The notes: generated by a model not told the origin, from the letters alone. A stretch of 64,000 nucleotides of DNA from Verrucomicrobiia bacterium (GCA_023953615.1 JAMLJH010000001.1:2273360-2337359); one strand, 5' to 3'; counted from the first letter of the stretch, positions 15,293 through 24,947 are shown. Made by a program: numbers and translations.

Positions 15293-18200
15293 ATGAAAAC
15301 GCTGCGCATCCTGCTCCCGTTCCTGTTTTTGGCGACGCTGGCCGTCAATCCAGTTCCGGCTCGCCCGACCGATTCCGCCACGGTGAAGAAGCTCTTCCGT
15401 AATCCGCCGCGCGAATACAGCACCGGTCCGCTCTGGGTGTGGAACGATTTGATCACGGACGAGCAAATCCGCTCGACGCTGCGCGATCTGGCCCGACAAC
15501 AGGTCAAGCAGGCCTGGGTGCATCCGCGTCCCGGACTCATGACGCCGTATCTTTCGCCCGAATGGTTTCATCTGTGGGAGGTGGCGCTGGATGAAGCGCG
15601 CCGCCTCGACATGAACATCTGGATTTATGATGAGAACTCTTATCCCAGTGGTTTTGCCGGAGGTTGGGTGCCCGAGTTGGTGCCCGAAGCGCGCGGGCGC
15701 GGTTTGAAGCTTTCCGAAACCCAAACTCCGCCCAAGTGGAGCGATGAGTTGATCGCCGTGCTGCGGGTGAACGGCGACACCACCGAGGATGTCTCCGCTC
15801 AAATCAAGGCGGGGGAAACGCTGTCGGAAGGGCGGTACTTTGTCGCCACCCTCCTGCGTGCGGCGGATCGCGCCTGGACCGGCGATCACGCTTATGTGGA
15901 TTTGCTGTATCCGGGCGTAACCGAAAAATTTCTGGAAGTCACGCACGAGGCGTATCGCCGGCATTTCGGCAAGGAATTTGGCAAACGCATTCCCGGTTCG
16001 TTCACCGACGAACCGGAATTATTGCCCGCCGGCGGAATGCCTTGGACCGCGGATTTGCCCGAGCAGTTTCAGCAACGCTGGGGTTACAGTCTCCTCGCGA
16101 GCCTGCCGAGTCTGGCGGCGGAGGTTGGCGATTGGCGGCGCGTCCGGCACAATTACTATTCCACGTTGAACGAGTTGTTCGTCGAGCGCTGGGGGCAACC
16201 GTACTTCAACTATTGCGCGTCCAATCATCTCGAGTTCACCGGTCACTATTGGGAACACGAATGGCCCAACTGCGGCATGGTGCCCGATAACATGGCCATC
16301 GCCGCGTGGCAACATCGGCCCGGCATGGACCTGCTGATGAATCAGTACGCCGAGCACACGCACGCGCAGTTCGGCAACGTGCGTTCGTGTCGCGAGGTTT
16401 CGAGCCTGGGCAACCAATTGGGGCGGCGCACGTTCGTGGAAGTGTACGGCGCGGGCGGTTGGGATTTGCGGCTCGAAGACATGAAACGCATCGGCGATTG
16501 GCTGCAAGTTTTGGGCGTGGATACGCTGAATCAGCACCTCGATTACCTCACGCTACGCGGCGCGCGCAAACGCGATCATCCGCAGAGCTTTTCCTATCAC
16601 GAACCGTGGTGGGATGCGTATCACGTTTCCGCCGGTTACCTCGCGCGACTCAGCGCCGCGCTGTGTCAGGGCGAACAAATCAATCGCATCCTCGTGATTG
16701 AACCGACCACCACCGCCTGGATGTATCAGGGCAACGGCGCCAAGCTCGGCGCGCTGGGCGATTCCTTCGCCAAACTGCTCGTGGCGCTCGAGGCGGCGCA
16801 GATCGAATACGATCTCGGCAGCGAAGACGTCATCAAACGCCACGGTCGGATTCGGAACGGTGAATTCTGGGTGGGCCAGCGCGGTTACGACGTGGTGGTG
16901 CTGCCGCCGCACACGGAGAACCTGGATGAAAGCGTCGTGGATCTCGGTGAGGAATTTCTGAACGCTGGCGGGCAGGTGGTGTGTCTGGGCGAACCGCCGT
17001 TGCGTGTCAGCGGTCGGGAATCCTGGCGCGTGCAGGAGGGCACGAGCGAAGTCGGCTGGACGACGGCGAAGGTCGAAGCCGCGCCGCAAGTGTTGCAGCG
17101 TTGGAATCGAACGAATGAATTTCGCATCACTCGCGCCGCTGGCGATCACGGCCTCCTGTTCCACATGCGCCGGCAACTGGCCGATGGCGAATTGCTTTTC
17201 CTGGTCAACACCAGCAGCGAGTTTCCCGCCACGGGCGAATTTGTTTCCCGCCGTCAGAGCGTCGAGCAATGGGAACTTTATTCAGCGGCAGTGCAGCCGT
17301 ATCCGTTTGCCGCCGCCGGAGCCGGAGTCCAAGCGAGCTTCAACCTGCCCCCCTGCGGCAGCTTGCTGCTGTTCCTGTCCAACCAATCCCGGAAGCCGGT
17401 GCCGAGGCCCAATGCAACCGTGACCACCATCCCACCGACCGACGCCACCACGGTGCGGCGGCTTGAACCCAATGTGTTGACTTTGGATTACGTGGACATC
17501 ACGGCGGGCGGCGAAACCAAGCGCGACCTGTATTTCTATCAAGCCAACCAGTTCGCCTTTCAGAAGAACGGACTGGAACGCAATCCGTGGGACAGCGCGG
17601 TGCAATTCAAGGACCGGCTGATCACGAAGTCGTTTCCGGCGGACAGCGGCTTCAGCGCGAGCTACAAATTCACCATCCAAGGCGCGGTGCCGGCCAATCT
17701 GGCCATTGTGATTGAGCGGCCCGATTTATACACCATCACCTGCAACGGACAGCCGCTGCCCACGCCCGCGCACCCGCCGGCCAAGATCTGGCAAGCGCAG
17801 GAAACCACTTACGCCGCCGGCACCGTGCTCCGGCCCAGCCCGGTGTTCAAGGATTGGTGGCTCGACAAGGCGTTCGGCAAAATCCCGCTTGCTCAGGTGG
17901 CGCGCCTCGGCGAGAACGTGGTCACCATCACCGCCGCGCCCTTCTCCATCTATCACGAACTCGAATCCGCTTACGTACTCGGCGATTTCACGTTGCAACC
18001 GTCCGACTGGGGCTTCGTCATCGCGCCGGATCAACCGTTGCAACTCCGCGCCGCCACGACCGTGACGACGCTGAAGCATGACGCCAATCCGGATCAAAGC
18101 ATGTGGTTGAGCGGCGGCATCGGGTTTACCGCCGGCGTGGAAGATCGCGCGCCGTTCGTGGTGTTCGATCTGGGTGGCGCGCGAGACCTGCGCACGCTGC

Positions 18201-19024
18201 GCCTCTGGAATTATTGCGAAGCGAACGTGCGCGACCTGACCTCGCGCGGCGCGAAGGAGATTCGCGTGACCGGCGCGGCGGATGCCGCCACCCCTGAATT
18301 CAATCAACCGCTCGGTCAGTTCACCCTGGCCCGCGCCAGCGCCAGCGGCGGCGCGTCCGAAGACCTGGCCGTGACGGCGCGCGGCGTGCGGTTTGTGCGC
18401 GTGGACATTTTGAGCAACCACGACGGCGTGACCTTTCCCGCCACCGGCCAGCCGGAGGACAACGGGTTCGTTGGTCTGGCGGAAGCGCAATTTCTCGACG
18501 CCACCGGCCGGATGATTGACGGCGTTAAAATCCAGCAAGTCTCCAGCGAACTGGGCGCACGCCAACGGCTGGCCCGGTACCTGGTGGACGGCAGCGGCTT
18601 CACGCGGAAAACTTCCGGCGGCTGGAATTCGCAGGGGCATCCGTTCTACTCGGCGGGCGTGGCGTATCAACAACAGTTTCACGTCGCGAAACGCGCGGGC
18701 CGCTATGTGGTGGCGCTGCCCCAATGGCTGGGCAGCGTGGCGCAGGTGACGGTGAACGGCAAAGCGGCGGGTTACATTGACGCGTCGCCCTACGAATGTG
18801 ACGTGACCCGACAGATCAAACGCGGCAACAACACCATTGTAATCACGGTCATTGGCACGTTGAAAAACACGCTCGGACCGCACCACGGCAACCCGACGTT
18901 GGGTCTGGCCTGGCCCGGCATGTTCCAAAACGCGCCCAACCCCGGTCCGCCCGCTGGTGAAACCTATTCCACCGTCGGCTACGGATTGTTCGCGCCCTTC
19001 GCGTTGAAACAATTGACGGACTGA
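15293..19024 (+). CDS. GH106-like (alpha-L-rhamnosidase family) glycosyl hydrolase, secreted
   Basis: 1243 residues with a signal peptide (LRILLPFLFLATLAVNPVPA). The front part has the family opening: STGPLWVWNDLITDEQI, QVKQAWVHPRPGLMTPYLS and IWIYDENSYPSGFAGG. The barrel continues with GSFTDEPEL, EFTGHYWEHEWP, and a later Rossmann-like stretch around VVVLPPHTENLDE. Towards the C-terminus come beta-sandwich units, including a GH2-type sugar-binding region near residues 1110-1180 (YVVALPQWLGSVAQVTVNGK). This order is typical of proteins annotated as glycosyl hydrolase with a GH106 domain. Expected to remove rhamnose or a related sugar from branched polymers. The next gene begins right after its stop. 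Confidence 0.85.
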   Translation: MKTLRILLPFLFLATLAVNPVPARPTDSATVKKLFRNPPREYSTGPLWVWNDLITDEQIRSTLRDLARQQVKQAWVHPRPGLMTPYLSPEWFHLWEVALDEARRLDMNIWIYDENSYPSGFAGGWVPELVPEARGRGLKLSETQTPPKWSDELIAVLRVNGDTTEDVSAQIKAGETLSEGRYFVATLLRAADRAWTGDHAYVDLLYPGVTEKFLEVTHEAYRRHFGKEFGKRIPGSFTDEPELLPAGGMPWTADLPEQFQQRWGYSLLASLPSLAAEVGDWRRVRHNYYSTLNELFVERWGQPYFNYCASNHLEFTGHYWEHEWPNCGMVPDNMAIAAWQHRPGMDLLMNQYAEHTHAQFGNVRSCREVSSLGNQLGRRTFVEVYGAGGWDLRLEDMKRIGDWLQVLGVDTLNQHLDYLTLRGARKRDHPQSFSYHEPWWDAYHVSAGYLARLSAALCQGEQINRILVIEPTTTAWMYQGNGAKLGALGDSFAKLLVALEAAQIEYDLGSEDVIKRHGRIRNGEFWVGQRGYDVVVLPPHTENLDESVVDLGEEFLNAGGQVVCLGEPPLRVSGRESWRVQEGTSEVGWTTAKVEAAPQVLQRWNRTNEFRITRAAGDHGLLFHMRRQLADGELLFLVNTSSEFPATGEFVSRRQSVEQWELYSAAVQPYPFAAAGAGVQASFNLPPCGSLLLFLSNQSRKPVPRPNATVTTIPPTDATTVRRLEPNVLTLDYVDITAGGETKRDLYFYQANQFAFQKNGLERNPWDSAVQFKDRLITKSFPADSGFSASYKFTIQGAVPANLAIVIERPDLYTITCNGQPLPTPAHPPAKIWQAQETTYAAGTVLRPSPVFKDWWLDKAFGKIPLAQVARLGENVVTITAAPFSIYHELESAYVLGDFTLQPSDWGFVIAPDQPLQLRAATTVTTLKHDANPDQSMWLSGGIGFTAGVEDRAPFVVFDLGGARDLRTLRLWNYCEANVRDLTSRGAKEIRVTGAADAATPEFNQPLGQFTLARASASGGASEDLAVTARGVRFVRVDILSNHDGVTFPATGQPEDNGFVGLAEAQFLDATGRMIDGVKIQQVSSELGARQRLARYLVDGSGFTRKTSGGWNSQGHPFYSAGVAYQQQFHVAKRAGRYVVALPQWLGSVAQVTVNGKAAGYIDASPYECDVTRQIKRGNNTIVITVIGTLKNTLGPHHGNPTLGLAWPGMFQNAPNPGPPAGETYSTVGYGLFAPFALKQLTD

Positions 19025-19057
19025 GTGGTGACAAAAAGTAAAGCCTCGGTGACGGGC

Positions 19058-21076
19058 ATGAAGCGCACCCTGCAATTTCTCGCGATCATGACTGGTCTGA
19101 TGTCGTTGCGTTCCGGCGTGGCCGCCGCGCCGGCAGCTTTACCCGGGGATCGCATGTTGTCCGCGTATTTCCGTCACGAAACGGCGGCGCTCAGCGAGCA
19201 GTGCCTGACGGAGATTCAATCGCTGGCCGACTGGCAGGTCCATCGCGCGGAGTACCGGCGGCAGTTGCAGGAGATGCTCGGATTGTGGCCGCTCCCGGAG
19301 CGGACCGAGTTGCATCCGGTCGTCACGGGCAAAATCGAGCACGACGAGTTCACGGTGGAGAAGCTGTATTTCCAAGCGGCGCCGCAGCTTTATGTGACGG
19401 CGAATTTGTGGTTACCCCGGCACCGGACCCGACCCGCGCCTGGCATCCTCTACGTTTGCGGTCATTCCCGGCAGGTCGGCAACGGGGTGAGTTACGGCAA
19501 CAAGACCGGTTATCAACATCACGGGGCGTGGTTCGCGCGGAACGGTTACGTGTGTCTGATGATTGACACGGTGCAACTGGGCGAGATCGAGGGGCTGCAT
19601 CACGGCACGTATCGCGAAGGGATGTGGTGGTGGAACTCGCGCGGTTACACGCCGGCGGGCGTCGAGGCGTGGTTCGGTCTGCGCGCGCTGGATTATCTGT
19701 GCGCGCGGCCCGAGGTGGACGCGGAACGCATCGGCATGACGGGGCGTTCGGGCGGTGGTTCGTACACGTGGACGGTGGCGGCGCTGGACGAGCGGGTCAA
19801 GGTGGCCGCGCCGGTGGCGGGCATCACCGATCTGCAAAATCAGGTGGTGGATGGTTGCGTGGCCGGACATTGCGATTGCATGTTTTTCGTGAACACGTAC
19901 CGCTGGGATTTTCCCCAACTGGCCGCGCTGATTGCGCCGCGACCGTTGCTCATCGGCAACACGGACAAGGACACCATCTTTCCGCTGGAGGGCGTGGTGC
20001 GTTTGCACGAAAAGGTGCGCCGCATTTATCGCCTGCACGGAGCGGAAAAAAATCTGGGACTGCTGATCACCGAAGGACCGCATCAAGACACGCAGGATTT
20101 GCAGGTGCCGGTGTTCCGCTGGTTCAACCGGTTTTTGCAACCGGAACAACCGTTGATCGAGATGGCGGCAACCAAGTTTTTCGAGCCGGAACAACTCCGG
20201 GTGTTTGATCAACTCCCCGCCGATCAGGTGAACACGGAAATCCATGCGCGGTTCGTTCCCCAAGCCAGGCCGCGCACGAGCGCGGAATTGCAAACACCGC
20301 GCGCCACCCTGGCGGCAACGCTCAAAGCGCAGACGTTTGCGGGTTGGCCGGAGGAAAATTCACCGTTGACGCCGGAGCGGGTTCGCTCGGTCGAGCGCGA
20401 AGGGTTGCGGTTCAGCGCCTGGGACTTTATCAGCCAGCCTGAAGTGCGGCTGCGCCTGTATTGGCTCGAACCGGTGGACGGTGGCGGCAGCAGCAACGCG
20501 ATCAATCTGAACGTGCTGAATGTGGATGACTGGTCGGATTGGCTGGCCGCGATGCGCGTGGTCTTTGCGGATCAATTAGCTGAAGAACTGGCGCTGCCGC
20601 ATCCGCCGGCGGCGGCAACCGAGGCGTTCACGCAATTGAAAGCGCGGGTGACGCAGGGCGGAGCGAATGGCGCAGTGTCGGCGTATTTCGCGCCGCGTGG
20701 CGTGGGGTTGTCCGCCTGGTCGGGGGATGCCAAACAGCGGACGCAGATTCGGCGGCGCTTCATGTTGTTGGGACAAACCCAGGATGGAATGTGCGTCTGG
20801 GACATTCGGCGCGCGGTGCAAGCGCTGCGTTCGGTGCGTGGCGCCGCGACCCGCCGCGTGGATTTGCAGGCCAACGGCCCGATGGCGCTGAATGCGGGTT
20901 GGGCGGCTTGGTTTGAACCGAACGCGCACCTGGTCTCCCTCGCGGTTGTCCGGGCGTTGACGGAAACCACCGCGCCGGATTACTTGAATCTTTACAGGGT
21001 GCTGGACTTTCCGCAGGTGGTGGAATTGATGGAGTCCACGCATGCGCCTGATCAGACCGACGCGACCGAGAAATGA
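19058..21076 (+). CDS. Alpha/beta hydrolase, acetyl-xylan-esterase-like
   Basis: 672 residues from the ATG at 19058; a GTG at 19025 directly after the previous stop is an alternative. Signal peptide FLAIMTGLMSLRSGVAAAP. The alpha/beta hydrolase core holds the nucleophile serine in GMTGRSGGGSYTW, an acid in GNTDKDTIFPLEG and the histidine in TEGPHQDTQDL, a complete triad. Segments GILYVCGHSRQ and GYVCLMIDTVQLGE resemble the AXE1/dienelactone-hydrolase group seen in saccharolytic Verrucomicrobia. A second domain of ~250 residues follows with no motif I recognise. Likely de-esterifies decorated glycans together with the GH106-like enzyme upstream. Confidence 0.8.
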   Translation: MKRTLQFLAIMTGLMSLRSGVAAAPAALPGDRMLSAYFRHETAALSEQCLTEIQSLADWQVHRAEYRRQLQEMLGLWPLPERTELHPVVTGKIEHDEFTVEKLYFQAAPQLYVTANLWLPRHRTRPAPGILYVCGHSRQVGNGVSYGNKTGYQHHGAWFARNGYVCLMIDTVQLGEIEGLHHGTYREGMWWWNSRGYTPAGVEAWFGLRALDYLCARPEVDAERIGMTGRSGGGSYTWTVAALDERVKVAAPVAGITDLQNQVVDGCVAGHCDCMFFVNTYRWDFPQLAALIAPRPLLIGNTDKDTIFPLEGVVRLHEKVRRIYRLHGAEKNLGLLITEGPHQDTQDLQVPVFRWFNRFLQPEQPLIEMAATKFFEPEQLRVFDQLPADQVNTEIHARFVPQARPRTSAELQTPRATLAATLKAQTFAGWPEENSPLTPERVRSVEREGLRFSAWDFISQPEVRLRLYWLEPVDGGGSSNAINLNVLNVDDWSDWLAAMRVVFADQLAEELALPHPPAAATEAFTQLKARVTQGGANGAVSAYFAPRGVGLSAWSGDAKQRTQIRRRFMLLGQTQDGMCVWDIRRAVQALRSVRGAATRRVDLQANGPMALNAGWAAWFEPNAHLVSLAVVRALTETTAPDYLNLYRVLDFPQVVELMESTHAPDQTDATEK

Positions 21077-21122
21077 GTGAGAGTGAGTGCGATCGTCCCC
21101 CTGGTCGCAGCGGTTCGCGCAA

Positions 21123-21494
21123 TGCCAATCCACTTCCGCAGAGAGGCAGGGGAATGATGAGCACAGGAATGGGAAATGGGGGAGTACCGCCGTCTCGGCG
21201 GTGGTCGTTCGCGTCTCACGGATGACATCCGGTTGTAAAGTAAAAGGCCACCGAGGCACAGAGGCATTGAGGGGAGGGGGGAAATACAAGGGACGATCGT
21301 TGCTGAATCTTGGTGCGAAGCGGTTGGAGTTCAAACGCGGTACGTAAACCTATGGTCTCCAGCCGCCGATCAGAAATCCGATCCGGTAAATCCTGTTCAT
21401 CCTGTCAAAATCAAGCCCGCCCTACCCATGCGTTCGTACCACCGTTGTGCTGGGAGGGACGACTTCCACGTCGTCCCCAACTCATCAGGGAAAT
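21123..21494 (+). repeat. ~370-bp dispersed repeat, copy A
   Basis: Fills most of the 440-base spacer between the esterase and the DUF5060/GH5-like gene. It matches 23993-24362 in the same orientation at roughly 90 percent by eye. It includes a hairpin (CCGCCGTCTCGGCGG), a run resembling CACCGAGGCACAGAGGCA, and ends with the GGGACGACTTCCAC... CCCAACTCATCAGGG segment that recurs at 24326-24358 and 27151-27186. It contains no convincing gene. Confidence 0.85.
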
Positions 21495-21564
21495 AAGCGA
21501 GGCACGCCGGCATTGAATGTTCACGCGCGCCAACTTAAGCTCGGATGTGCTTCACCACAGTTTT

Positions 21565-23811
21565 ATGGTGTGTTCAGTCAACTGGCTGACGCGGGTATTG
21601 ATCGGCACGATGATTGTGTCGTCGTTGTCCGCCTTGGAAATCATCCCGCTGGAAACGCCGGCGCCATGGCAGCGACTCGAATTTCGCATCGTCGGAGTGC
21701 CCCCTGTGGCCAATCCCTTTGATCCTGAACAGATCCGGGTCGAAGGCACGTTTCGGTTGCCGTCCGGGTCAACGCGGTCCGTTCCCGGCTTTTGGTATCA
21801 GACCTGGCAGCGCCAATTGATCGGCGACAACGAGCAATTGAGTTCGACGAACGCGCCGGAGTGGCGCCTGCGGTTTACTCCGCCAGCGGCCGGAGATTAT
21901 TCCGTGAGCGTAACTGTTTTCACCAACGACCAGGCCACCGGGCTGGCCGCCAGCAGGAATTTTTCCGTCACGGGTGAAGCGCCGTCACGCAGCGGTTACG
22001 TGCGCCTCGCTCCGGGCAGGCAGTATTTCGAGACGGGCGATGGTCAGGCGCTGCGGATGATCGGCGCGAACGTGTGCTGGCATGGCAGTCGGGGCACGCA
22101 CGATTACGATGACTGGTTCGCCGCGATGGCGGCGGCGGGCGCCAATTTTATGCGCCTCTGGATGTGCCCGTGGTCGTTCGGTTTGGAAACCGAGCCGGAC
22201 TCGCTCAACCGTTATCGCCTTGATGAAGCGTGGCGGCTGGATTACGTCCTGCAACAGGCCGAGCAGCGCGGTTTTTACGTCGAGTTGTGCCTGGATTACC
22301 ACGGCATGTTCGCGTCTAAACCAGATTACTGGGGCGGCAACGATTATTGGCCCAAGCATCCTTATAACGTCGCGCAAGGCGGACCGTGCGCCACGCCCAA
22401 CGCGTTTTTCACCGACGCCGCCGCGCGCACGCTTTACCAAAAGCGGTTGCGCTATCTGGTGGCGCGTTACGGTTACAGTCCCAACCTGCTCGCGTGGCAG
22501 TTCTTCAACGAGATTGACAATGTTTATTCCGTGCTGAACGCCACCGACATCGCGGCGTGGCACGCGGTCATGGGCGACTGGCTGCGCGCCCACGATCCGT
22601 TTCAGCATTTAATCACCACCAGTTTTACCACCGCCGATCCGCACGCGGAAATCTGGTCGCTGCCGCAAATGGACTTCGTGTGCATCCACTCCTACGGCGC
22701 GGGCCGACCGGCGCGCGCGTTGAGTGCGAACACGCAGAAGTTGGGGCAGGAATTTGGCAAGCCGGTGTTGATAGATGAATTTGGCACGAGCTGGCAGGGT
22801 TGGAATCGCGCCGCGGACCCGCACCTGCGCGGGTTGCGTCAGGGCCTCTGGGGCGGTGCGTTGGGCGGCTCGGTTGGCACCACGATGTCCTGGTGGTGGC
22901 AGAACCTGCACCGTGAAAATGTGTATCCGATTTATGCGGCGTTGGGGAAAATTCTCAACCCCACCAGTTGGGGACAAGGCGCGTGGACCAATCTGGTTTT
23001 CGACATGTCGCTGACGCCGCCGCCGACCGTGGATGAACCGCTGCCCAATGCGTCACCGTTCAACGTGACGCTGCCGCTGGACACGCGTTGGGGACCGAAA
23101 CTCGCGGGTGAAGTCGCCGTGGCCGCTCCGGGCGCGTCCAGCTATTCCGTCAGCGCGCTCAACAGTTTTGTGCATGGCACGACCCATCCCCATTTGCGAA
23201 TTCCCTTCCGCCTCAACGCGTGGCTTACCAACGACGCGCGCCTGATTTTGCATCTGAATTCGGTTTCGCAAAATTCCATCCTGGTGGTGCGCGTCAACGA
23301 CACGGAATTGTATCGCACCAACCTGGTCAATCTCGACGGCGGCCACGCCGTGAGCCACGAATACAACACCGACCTGACCGTGCCCCTGCCGGCGGGACAA
23401 TGCCGGATTGAAATTCTCAACGCGGGCGCGGATTGGTTTTATCTCGATTGGGTGCGATTGGAACGCGTGCTGCCCGCCACCTATGCGAACCACTGGCAGC
23501 CGCCGTGCGAGCCGATCGGATTGGTCGGAGCGCGCGAGGCGTTGCTGTATGTTGTCGCGCCCGGCGCGGCGTTTCCCGGCAGCGCCACCGAACCGACTCT
23601 TCCCGTGCGGTCGGGCCAATTCATCACGCTCAGCAACTGGTCGCCGGGCCGTTACGTGGTGGAATGGTTTGACCCCGTCAGCGGAGACCATGTGGGCCAG
23701 ACTCACGCCACCACTCGCCAGACGCGATTGCGGTTGCCGTTGCCTGATTTCAGCACCGACCTTGCAGGCGTGCTCCGCCTGCCGCCCCGTTTATCGCAAT
23801 CCGGTTTTTGA
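21565..23811 (+). CDS. DUF5060 plus GH5-like cellulase-fold protein, secreted
   Basis: 748 residues from the ATG at 21565 (ATG 21517 and ATG 21610 also possible; none has a clear ribosome-binding site). Signal peptide around LIGTMIVSSLSA. Residues ~20-120 form a DUF5060-type beta-sandwich (FRIVGVPPVANPFDPEQIRVEG). The barrel follows: FMRLWMCPWSFGLE, WQFFNEIDNV with the likely acid/base Glu, and VLIDEFGTSW with the likely nucleophile Glu, the GH5-type pair. After ~residue 480 there is a beta-sandwich (YSVSALNSFVHGTTHPHLRI, DWFYLDWVRLE) that looks carbohydrate-binding. Probably cuts a beta-linked polysaccharide. The gene sits between two ~370-bp direct repeats, which could have delivered it or could delete it. 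Confidence 0.85.
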   Translation: MVCSVNWLTRVLIGTMIVSSLSALEIIPLETPAPWQRLEFRIVGVPPVANPFDPEQIRVEGTFRLPSGSTRSVPGFWYQTWQRQLIGDNEQLSSTNAPEWRLRFTPPAAGDYSVSVTVFTNDQATGLAASRNFSVTGEAPSRSGYVRLAPGRQYFETGDGQALRMIGANVCWHGSRGTHDYDDWFAAMAAAGANFMRLWMCPWSFGLETEPDSLNRYRLDEAWRLDYVLQQAEQRGFYVELCLDYHGMFASKPDYWGGNDYWPKHPYNVAQGGPCATPNAFFTDAAARTLYQKRLRYLVARYGYSPNLLAWQFFNEIDNVYSVLNATDIAAWHAVMGDWLRAHDPFQHLITTSFTTADPHAEIWSLPQMDFVCIHSYGAGRPARALSANTQKLGQEFGKPVLIDEFGTSWQGWNRAADPHLRGLRQGLWGGALGGSVGTTMSWWWQNLHRENVYPIYAALGKILNPTSWGQGAWTNLVFDMSLTPPPTVDEPLPNASPFNVTLPLDTRWGPKLAGEVAVAAPGASSYSVSALNSFVHGTTHPHLRIPFRLNAWLTNDARLILHLNSVSQNSILVVRVNDTELYRTNLVNLDGGHAVSHEYNTDLTVPLPAGQCRIEILNAGADWFYLDWVRLERVLPATYANHWQPPCEPIGLVGAREALLYVVAPGAAFPGSATEPTLPVRSGQFITLSNWSPGRYVVEWFDPVSGDHVGQTHATTRQTRLRLPLPDFSTDLAGVLRLPPRLSQSGF

Positions 23812-23858
23812 TTTGTCGCGCCGCACGTAATTATCGTCCCCAACTGATCAGGGAAACA

Positions 23859-23921
23859 TCCCCTCACCCCGGCCCTCTTCCATCCGATGGGGAGAGGGTG
23901 ACCGACAGGTCGGGAGAGGGG
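23859..23921 (+). repeat. REP-like palindrome (CTCACCCCGGCCC family), copy 1
   Basis: A GC-rich, nearly palindromic unit: CCCTCACCCCGGCCCTCTTC, then ATCCGATGG, then GGAGAGGGTG...GGTCGGGAGAGGGG. Related units lie at 25400-25460 and, inverted, at 54474-54537. Such units fold into long hairpins and are spread through intergenic DNA of this kind of genome. Confidence 0.8.
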
Positions 23922-23992
23922 AAAAGCGTTTAATTCCAAAGTGGCTACAACCCGCGAAAGACACGAAATACGCGAACGGGAATTATCGCTAC

Positions 23993-24362
23993 GCCAAGCC
24001 AGCTTCGCAGAGAGACAAGGGAATGATTGGCAAGGGAATGGGGAATGGGGGAGCACCGCCGTCTCGGCGGTGGTCGTTCGCGTCTCGCGGACGACATTCA
24101 GGTTCTGAAGTTAAGAGCCACCGAGGCACAGAGGCATCGAGGGGAAGGGAAAATACAAGGGACGATCGTTGCTAAATCTTGGTGCGAAGGAGTTGGAGTT
24201 CAAACGCGGTACGTAAACCTATGGTCTCCAGCCGCCGATCAGAAATCCTGATCCGGTAAATCCTGTTCATCCTGTCAAAATCAAGCCCGCCCCGCCCATG
24301 CGTTCGTACTACCGCTGCGCTGGGAGGGACGACTTCCACGCCGTCCCCAACTCATCAGAGAG
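23993..24362 (+). repeat. ~370-bp dispersed repeat, copy B
   Basis: Second copy of the 21123-21494 repeat, on the other side of the DUF5060/GH5-like gene. It lies between two copies of a 30-bp sequence (CGCGAAAGACACGAAATACG...), at 23954-23983 and 24369-24398. The inverted relative at 54174-54610 carries the flanks but not this block, so here the block looks like an insertion. Confidence 0.82.
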
Positions 24363-24643
24363 ATACAGCCGCGAAAGACACGAAATACGCGAACGGGAAG
24401 ACAAGGGAATGGTGGGCAAAGGGATGGGAAATGGGGGAGCACCGCCGTCCTCGGCGGTCGTCGTTCGCGTCTCGCGGACGACATCAGGTTCTGATACTTC
24501 AGTTGCCATACGACTCCTCTGTGGACAGCGAGAAGTGCTTGCGGCGCAGCACATTTTTCAATTTTTCTATTGCCTCCACGGCTTTCACGGCCATGATTCT
24601 AATATATGAACCGCTGTTCGTATATTAATAGTTAGGCGACTAT
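24363..24643 (+). repeat. ~280-bp boundary repeat upstream of cassette gene, copy C
   Basis: Holds GGGAGCACCGCCGTCCTCGG, a degenerate protein-like stretch and, at its right end, a hairpin TAATATATGAAC-CGCT-GTTCGTATATTA followed by GTTAGGC at 24631-24637. An inverted copy lies at 54174-54450, also immediately upstream of a small gene. The terminal GTTAGGC fits the integron R' core consensus GTTRRRY. Confidence 0.8.
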
Positions 24644-24644
24644 C

Positions 24645-24932
24645 ATGCGTCTTGAAGATTTCGCCGAGATTACGCAGCGTATCATCCAGAAGGATGGCTT
24701 CGATGGCTTTCTACCGACTCTCTGTTTGCCGGAGCGCAGACACATCACCGTGCTTGAGGGTGTGCCAGACGAGAAGCAGCCAGAGCTACGTTCCATTTCA
24801 CTCGCATGGGCCAAGGATAAGGCGACAGGCGAGGAGGAGTTTCTCCTTGCGTTCCGAGAGGACAGCGTATCCTTTCGAGTCATTCGGAGTTTTAGAGGTG
24901 AGCTTGATGAGAGAGTATTCCCAGTCGCCTAA
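24645..24932 (+). CDS. Small hypothetical protein carried in an integron-like cassette
   Basis: 95 residues (MRLEDFAEITQRIIQKDGFD...ERVFPVA), acidic, no signal peptide or membrane segment; I do not recognise the family. The ATG is 7 bases after GTTAGGC (24631-24637) and the stop codon TAA lies inside GCCTAAC (24927-24933). That is the classic integron cassette layout, with the gene packed tightly between the R' box of one attC and the R'' box of the next. There is no promoter or clear ribosome-binding site. Codon use is more AT-rich than the neighbouring hydrolase genes, in line with transfer. No integrase gene lies in the window. Confidence 0.72.
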   Translation: MRLEDFAEITQRIIQKDGFDGFLPTLCLPERRHITVLEGVPDEKQPELRSISLAWAKDKATGEEEFLLAFREDSVSFRVIRSFRGELDERVFPVA

Positions 24933-24947
24933 CCATGCGCTGCAGCG
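24927..24947 (+). other. attC-like left arm (R'' and L'' boxes)
   Basis: GCCTAAC (R'', 24927-24933), spacer CATGC, then GCTGCAGCG (L'', 24939-24947). The matching right arm is CGCTGAGC (26751-26758), spacer, GTTAACC (26766-26772). L'' pairs with L' except for one extra base in L'', like the extrahelical base that defines the recombined strand in real attC sites. The arms are ~1.8 kb apart with the IS110 element between them. Confidence 0.6.
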
